Part shown: piece after piece, positions 59,757 to 64,000 of the stretch
How the letters are laid out: every line of letters begins with the position of its first letter
Position numbering within the stretch: the first letter of the stretch is position 1
Notes under the pieces: model-generated
What the model was told of the DNA's origin: nothing
Databases searched by the model: none
Seen by the model: only the letters and a program-made list of their open reading frames with translations
Origin: Buxus sempervirens
Taxonomy: Eukaryota > Streptophyta > Magnoliopsida > Buxales > Buxaceae
Direction of reading: 5' to 3'
Length of the DNA stretch: 64,000 nucleotides
NCBI GenBank assembly: GCA_947561395.2
Contig: OX387194.1
Coordinates: 13,936,048 to 14,000,047 of the forward strand
Program-made: the position numbers and the translations under genes

Positions 59757-61140
59757 TGTAGCACCCCGGAACCAGGTCAACACGTGTCGGTTTTATACTG
59801 GCTCCCGAGCGCTATTTTTTTAGGGCCCAAATTGTGATGAAAACTAACCTAAGAAACTAACCAAAGCAATTATAATCTAATCCTAAAATTTTCGGAAAAT
59901 CTGCTATATAACGTCTGTAAATACGAGAATGGGCTAAGCCCTCAAACCACAAAATCAACACCTGATAAACGCAGTTTATATATATCGATTCAAAAAAACC
60001 TAAACCATCACATATGCACAGGTCAAAATAAATTTCACTAAGTTCTCTCTCTCTCTTTTCATTTACAATATGTACAACATGTACAGTTTCAAAAATGACA
60101 TGTACAACTATCCAACAAAAAGTTTCTTCTCAACCTCTAGTCGGGACGGTAGTAGTCTTCCGGTCTATAATCCGGGTAACCCTCGAACTCGACTCCACTA
60201 CGTGCCACGCTCGCCGGGTCTGAAAACAAAACCGGTAAAAACGAAAACTCGCGTGAGACTAATGTCTCAGTAAGTAGCACAGTGCATGGGATAAACAGTT
60301 TATGCAGTTTCAATAAATAAATTAACATGCTACATAGTATACAATTAATTCCAACAAATCATGCGAAGAGCAATTCACATATATCAAAGAGCAATTCACA
60401 TAACAATACAATTTCAGAGAATAAAGTGTGTGCAAGATTCATGAATTAGCGTGTCTGTCAATCGAGTTAACACCCTTAGCCGGTTTGCCACCTCACTACT
60501 CGCCTTCGAAGCCGCGCACGGTCATCGTACGAGTGGAGAACCCACGCATGGGCTGGCACGCTGCAGCTCATCGATCCCACACGAAGGCCTCACCGATCCC
60601 ACACGATGGTATGCAAGTGGCCCGAGGTATTAACACGACAAGCCAACACTAACGCACGATCTAGACGGACTGTGGATCCATGACTCTCTATGCGGCTTAG
60701 ACTCGTATAAGATTTAACTTTGCAAATATTTTACCAACCAGAACCGGTAAGAAATCAACTACCTAAGTAAAATTCAATTCAAGTGAACCTCGCTGTTCAC
60801 TTACCTTTAAATCCAGAGGCCATTCTGCCTTTCAGAATATCAGAGGCTCATTGCCTTTCTCACTAACAAGAAGCATAAACATCAATTTCCACTTATGAAT
60901 CTCATATCAATTTTTATCGAACTAATCGTTAACAGAATAAGGTAAAGAAAAATTTTATAAACCAAATTGTTTGATTTTGCAGTTTTCTCTGCAAAATTGA
61001 TTCTAACTAGGTAATTGAAAACTCAACCTGAATTAATTTATGAGGAATCAGTATGCATGCCATATATCGTTGGAAAGCTCTACGAGTCTAGCTTCTAACG
61101 CAACAAACGGTTCGTAATTCGGAGTTTCCTTTTATTTGAT
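59757..61140 (-). mobile_element. Nested Gypsy-type LTR (right end approximate)
   Basis: TGTAGCACCCCGGAACCAGG at 59757 is the reverse of a GGGGTGCTACA LTR end. ATGTCTCAGTAAGTAGCAC (60261) is the reverse of the CTACTTACTGAGA signature at 63608. The surrounding family continues again near 61145, which bounds the insertion on the right. Exact right end and target duplication not found. Fossil. Confidence 0.5.
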
Positions 61141-62429
61141 TTTATCTTTTTATTGATTTAAATGGAGTGGGTCGGACCCGGGTCCCGTTGGAAGACCCGT
61201 GGGCTGCCATGGTTGGGCTTTGGGCCCAGTTGGGTTATTGGGTAACCCATTTGGTTATCTTATTTATTTACACATTACATGGGCTTAGTGGGCTTGGATT
61301 TGGCCCATTCGCCAAGAGTCAAGTGGTCTTGGGCCTGTTTATTGAAAACAAGCCTGGTATGGACCAGTCAAAAGTGGGCCCCACAAGTGGGCCAAAGGTG
61401 GTCTTGATGGGCCCATCTAGGCCCAAAGTCCAAAATGGGCTTAAGATAGCCCAAAAGGTTAAAGGGGGTGGTTCAAGCCGGCTTAGGCCGGATCAAGTCA
61501 AACCGAACCAAGAAATTACACTTTTTACATTATTTTACATCTGCCCGTGTTTTCTTTACGGACCGCCTTGCCCGTGAATCATTTACGGTCTTCTTTGTCC
61601 GTGAATCAAACACGGTCCCGACTGGACCGGCCTGAGTTTACGGGCGCAACCTGGTTTGCATGTTTGCTGCAGATTTCCATCTGGATCATTTCCGTGGCTT
61701 TCTTGGGACCTCCAGTGGCTTCTGTGGGTTTCTTCAACTCATCCAGATGCTTCATTTGGCCTAAAAGGCCTTCTTCCTTCTCTTTTGGGTCTTGTGCTTC
61801 TTTCCTTCTTTTCTTGTTCAATCAACCACAATCCTCATTCAAGAGAGGGGAGGATATGTTACAAAGATTCTCACATCACAATGTCATGTTAAAGAACAAA
61901 GTGGATCATTAAGTTTGTTGATTAAAGTATCCTTTAGATACTTTCTTCCTTTCTTTTTTTTTTATTGTAATAATCCACTCTTTATTATCATCATTTCATG
62001 ATACTCAAAACAAACAGCAAATGAGTTAGTAGCATTGTGATAAGATGAAAGAAAACTTAAATGAAATGATTCATTAAAAAGAAGTGAATACAAAAATTAC
62101 CACACTAGTGCTTCTTTGATTTGGTGATGGAGTGACTCCCTAGAGATTTCGGCAGCGCTTCCGCGTCCTCCAAGGTTTGTTGGGATGAATTGGGAAGGGC
62201 TTGGTTAGACTTGGTTAAATGGCTTTGATCAATGGAGGGTAAACAGGATGCTTGGGCATGGTTTTGGGGTAGTCTTATAGCATAAGGGTAATTTGGGTAT
62301 GAAAAAGAGTTTTGGTTAGGAGTGGTGGTGGTTGGGCAGCATTTGGTCGTGGAGTACATCAGGAGGGAGAGGGGGTAGGCCAGAGAGGGATGGATTGTTC
62401 AAATAAGGGGGGTGGCCTCGCTATTTATA

Positions 62430-62700
62430 GGCAAAATTTCCGTGCCCGTATTTCACATTTATAGGCAAAATTTCCGTGCCCGTATTTGAAATACGGGCAT
62501 GCCTTGCCCGTACTTCAAGTACGGGCGTGCCTTGCCCGTAATTCAAATACGGGCGAAAAACGAATATTTGCAATTATCGCAGATTCGGCCGTACGGGACG
62601 CGTGTCCCTTCGTACGGTGACGCGTGTTTTCTTCCGGAATCTTGCCTGTATTTCCAATACGGGCATGCCCTGCCCGTAAATCAAATACGGTCCAGCACGT
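62430..62700. repeat. Array of palindromic TGCCCGTATTTGAAATACGGGCA units
   Basis: Five to six diverged units of about 27-30 bp, each a near-perfect palindrome (TGCCCGTATTTG / AAATACGGGCA), lie inside the LTR near its presumed promoter. Related CCGTGAATCA / ACGGTC units occur at 61540-61620. Confidence 0.8.
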
Positions 62701-63248
62701 TTTTAAAATGTTTGGATTTCAAACCTTTATTCAATTTGGTTTTTTGCAAGATTTTTATTCGATTTTTCGATTATTTTATTAAAAAGCGAGATTCTTTTTA
62801 TTAAAATATTATTAAACACATTTATCTTATTTATTTTATTGGTTTATTCCATTTTTGCTGCCTTTTTTGCCACATGGGCAGTTTTTCTGAAACTTCAACT
62901 GCTCATAACTTCTTCATCCGGTGTCCGATTTCAGCAAACTTAGTGTCGTTGGAACCGGCTCGGAACCACCTATCCACTGGGGTCAAGTTTGGCAGCTGAA
63001 TTGGGGTTGAGCAAAAAGTCAACTTTTTGCTACCCAAAAGTTTGACCAGTTCATATCTTTCTCATCTGGACTCCGATTCCAGCAAATTCAGTTGCGTTGG
63101 AATTGTGTCGAAACGCTCTTTTCAATGAGATGAAGTTCGATGGCCAAATTTACTTGAATCAAAAAGTCAAATTTTGACCCCCTCAGGGTTTGACTTTTGA
63201 CTTTTTATTTTTCTTTATTTTGGGGGATGCAAAAATCAGGTGCTAACA

Positions 63249-64000
63249 CCGAGTGTTGTGGAATCCCAACCATATGCACATCCATGCTTGGCAGCTCTCC
63301 ATGTGAGTTCTACTCATTCACAGATGCCTAACAGGATGTTACACATATTGTTTATTCCGCCATTGTAGTTATGTTTCTGCCACGATTGTGTCTTCGCTAT
63401 TGCGGCTGTCTCATTCTTTTATCCTCAGTGGAAGCGTGTTATTTCATGGCATGTGCCTTATATCCTCAGTCCGTGTACTTGGCGGGATACTTCTCGAAGA
63501 CTATTCGTATGATTGTATCATTTTATATTTCTCCGTGTTTGAATCTATCGTGGTTAGACTGATTTAACGTGGCATATCTTATAATTTTTTAAATTTATTT
63601 GCATGACTACTTACTGAGATGTTGTTTCTCACATTTTTCGTTTTATCGATTTTGTTTTCAGATATTCTGGGAGAGGACGCTGCAGGGGTAGACACTCCAA
63701 GGGATTTTGTTGACTACTAGGAAGAAGATTATTTTATTCTTGTGTAAGTTTAGGGATCATTATTATTTAATTGACTTGGTATTTTGAGGGATTGTATTAG
63801 TTTTTTTTTATTTAGATGACCTTGGTGGATGTTGATTCATTTTTATTTTAGTTGACCCATCCAGACTTAGTTTGATGGATTGGTATTGGATGTTTTATTT
63901 TTATATTCCGTACTTCTTGGAAGAATATATCTTTTATTTCCGTATTCTGATTATATTTACAGAAATTCTTTAAGTATGGATTAGTTATGCTGGGCCTTAT
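63249..64000 (+). mobile_element. Gypsy-type LTR fragment leaving the window
   Basis: From about 63600 it aligns with 54430-54865 of the solo LTR: ACTACTTACTGAGATGTTG, GTAGACACTCC, GAAGAAGATTATTTTATTC, and GGATTAGTTATGCTGGGCCT at the very end. The left edge abuts the 58948-63248 LTR. The right end is outside the window. Fossil. Confidence 0.65.

Larger units (their letters stand above)
58948..63248 (-). mobile_element. LTR of the TGTCAGCACC family with a nested LTR
   Basis: Ends TGTGCGCACC and CAGGTGCTAACA as in the 25721 copy. A TATA box is present on the minus strand near 62424 (CCTATAAATAGCG). Flanks CCCTC and CCGAG do not match, so a simple solo-LTR insertion is not shown. The GGGCCC-rich part 61145-61500 is shared with 7540-7720, and 59000-59130 with 25770-25915. 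Part of the length is a nested LTR from 59757. A palindromic-unit array lies at 62430-62700. Fossil without genes. Confidence 0.62.

Noticed and set aside
61167-61912. 136- and 121-codon plus-strand frames
   Set aside because: Located inside the body of the LTR at 58948-63248 and partly shared with the LTR at 5091. Not protein-like.

Overview
The window looks like intergenic, repeat-rich DNA from a flowering plant nuclear genome, probably a eudicot or other non-grass. Support comes from AT-rich composition, plant-type GT-AG introns, plant-only protein families (B3 DUF313-type, Aux/IAA, 13-lipoxygenase) and plant transposons (Helitrons, hAT, Harbinger and Mutator-type non-autonomous elements, solo LTRs, a SINE). 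There are no long bacterial-type genes, and almost all open frames are short and random. The species cannot be named from the sequence.

The one theme that ties the window together is a small family of plant B3-domain genes copied at least seven times. Copies 1 (3890-9180) and 2 (9180-11640) lie in tandem. Copy 3 is scrambled and sits between inverted repeats (14170-15945). Copies 4 and 5 are inverted (17690-20640). Copies 6 (38200-42540) and 7 (46145-49245) follow on the plus strand. Only copy 6 keeps a whole B3 domain in an open frame with a credible two-exon structure (40650-42038). The others are broken, lack the middle of the B3 fold, or are fused to UTR sequence.

Layout: 1-1076 end of a Gypsy-type LTR; 2660-3323 hAT-type element; 3890-11640 B3 copies 1 and 2 with SINE, hAT, LTR and Mutator-type insertions; 11843-13800 small DNA elements; 14170-15945 candidate gene-carrying TIR element; 16000-17710 repeats and a LINE scrap; 17690-20640 inverted B3 copies; 21072-23310 solo LTR holding a Harbinger element that itself holds a 20-bp minisatellite; 23639-24768 and 30034-31030 two related hAT elements; 25721-29071 LTR; 31110-31995 AT-rich tandem duplication; 33229-37525 Helitron carrying an Aux/IAA gene fragment; 38200-49245 B3 copies 6 and 7 with a Harbinger element between them; 49470-51840 AT-rich repeats and a small Helitron candidate; 52395-54922 solo LTR; 55500-55833 lipoxygenase fragment; 56446-58005 RNA methyltransferase-like exons running into a large inverted duplication (57948-58465); 58948-63248 LTR with a nested LTR; 63249-64000 another LTR leaving the window.

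The most notable structures are the Helitron with captured Aux/IAA exons, the inverted-repeat-bounded B3 fragment, the exon-plus-LTR inverted duplication, and the triple nest at 21072-23310. All identifications were made by eye from sequence and remembered family motifs. No database search was run.
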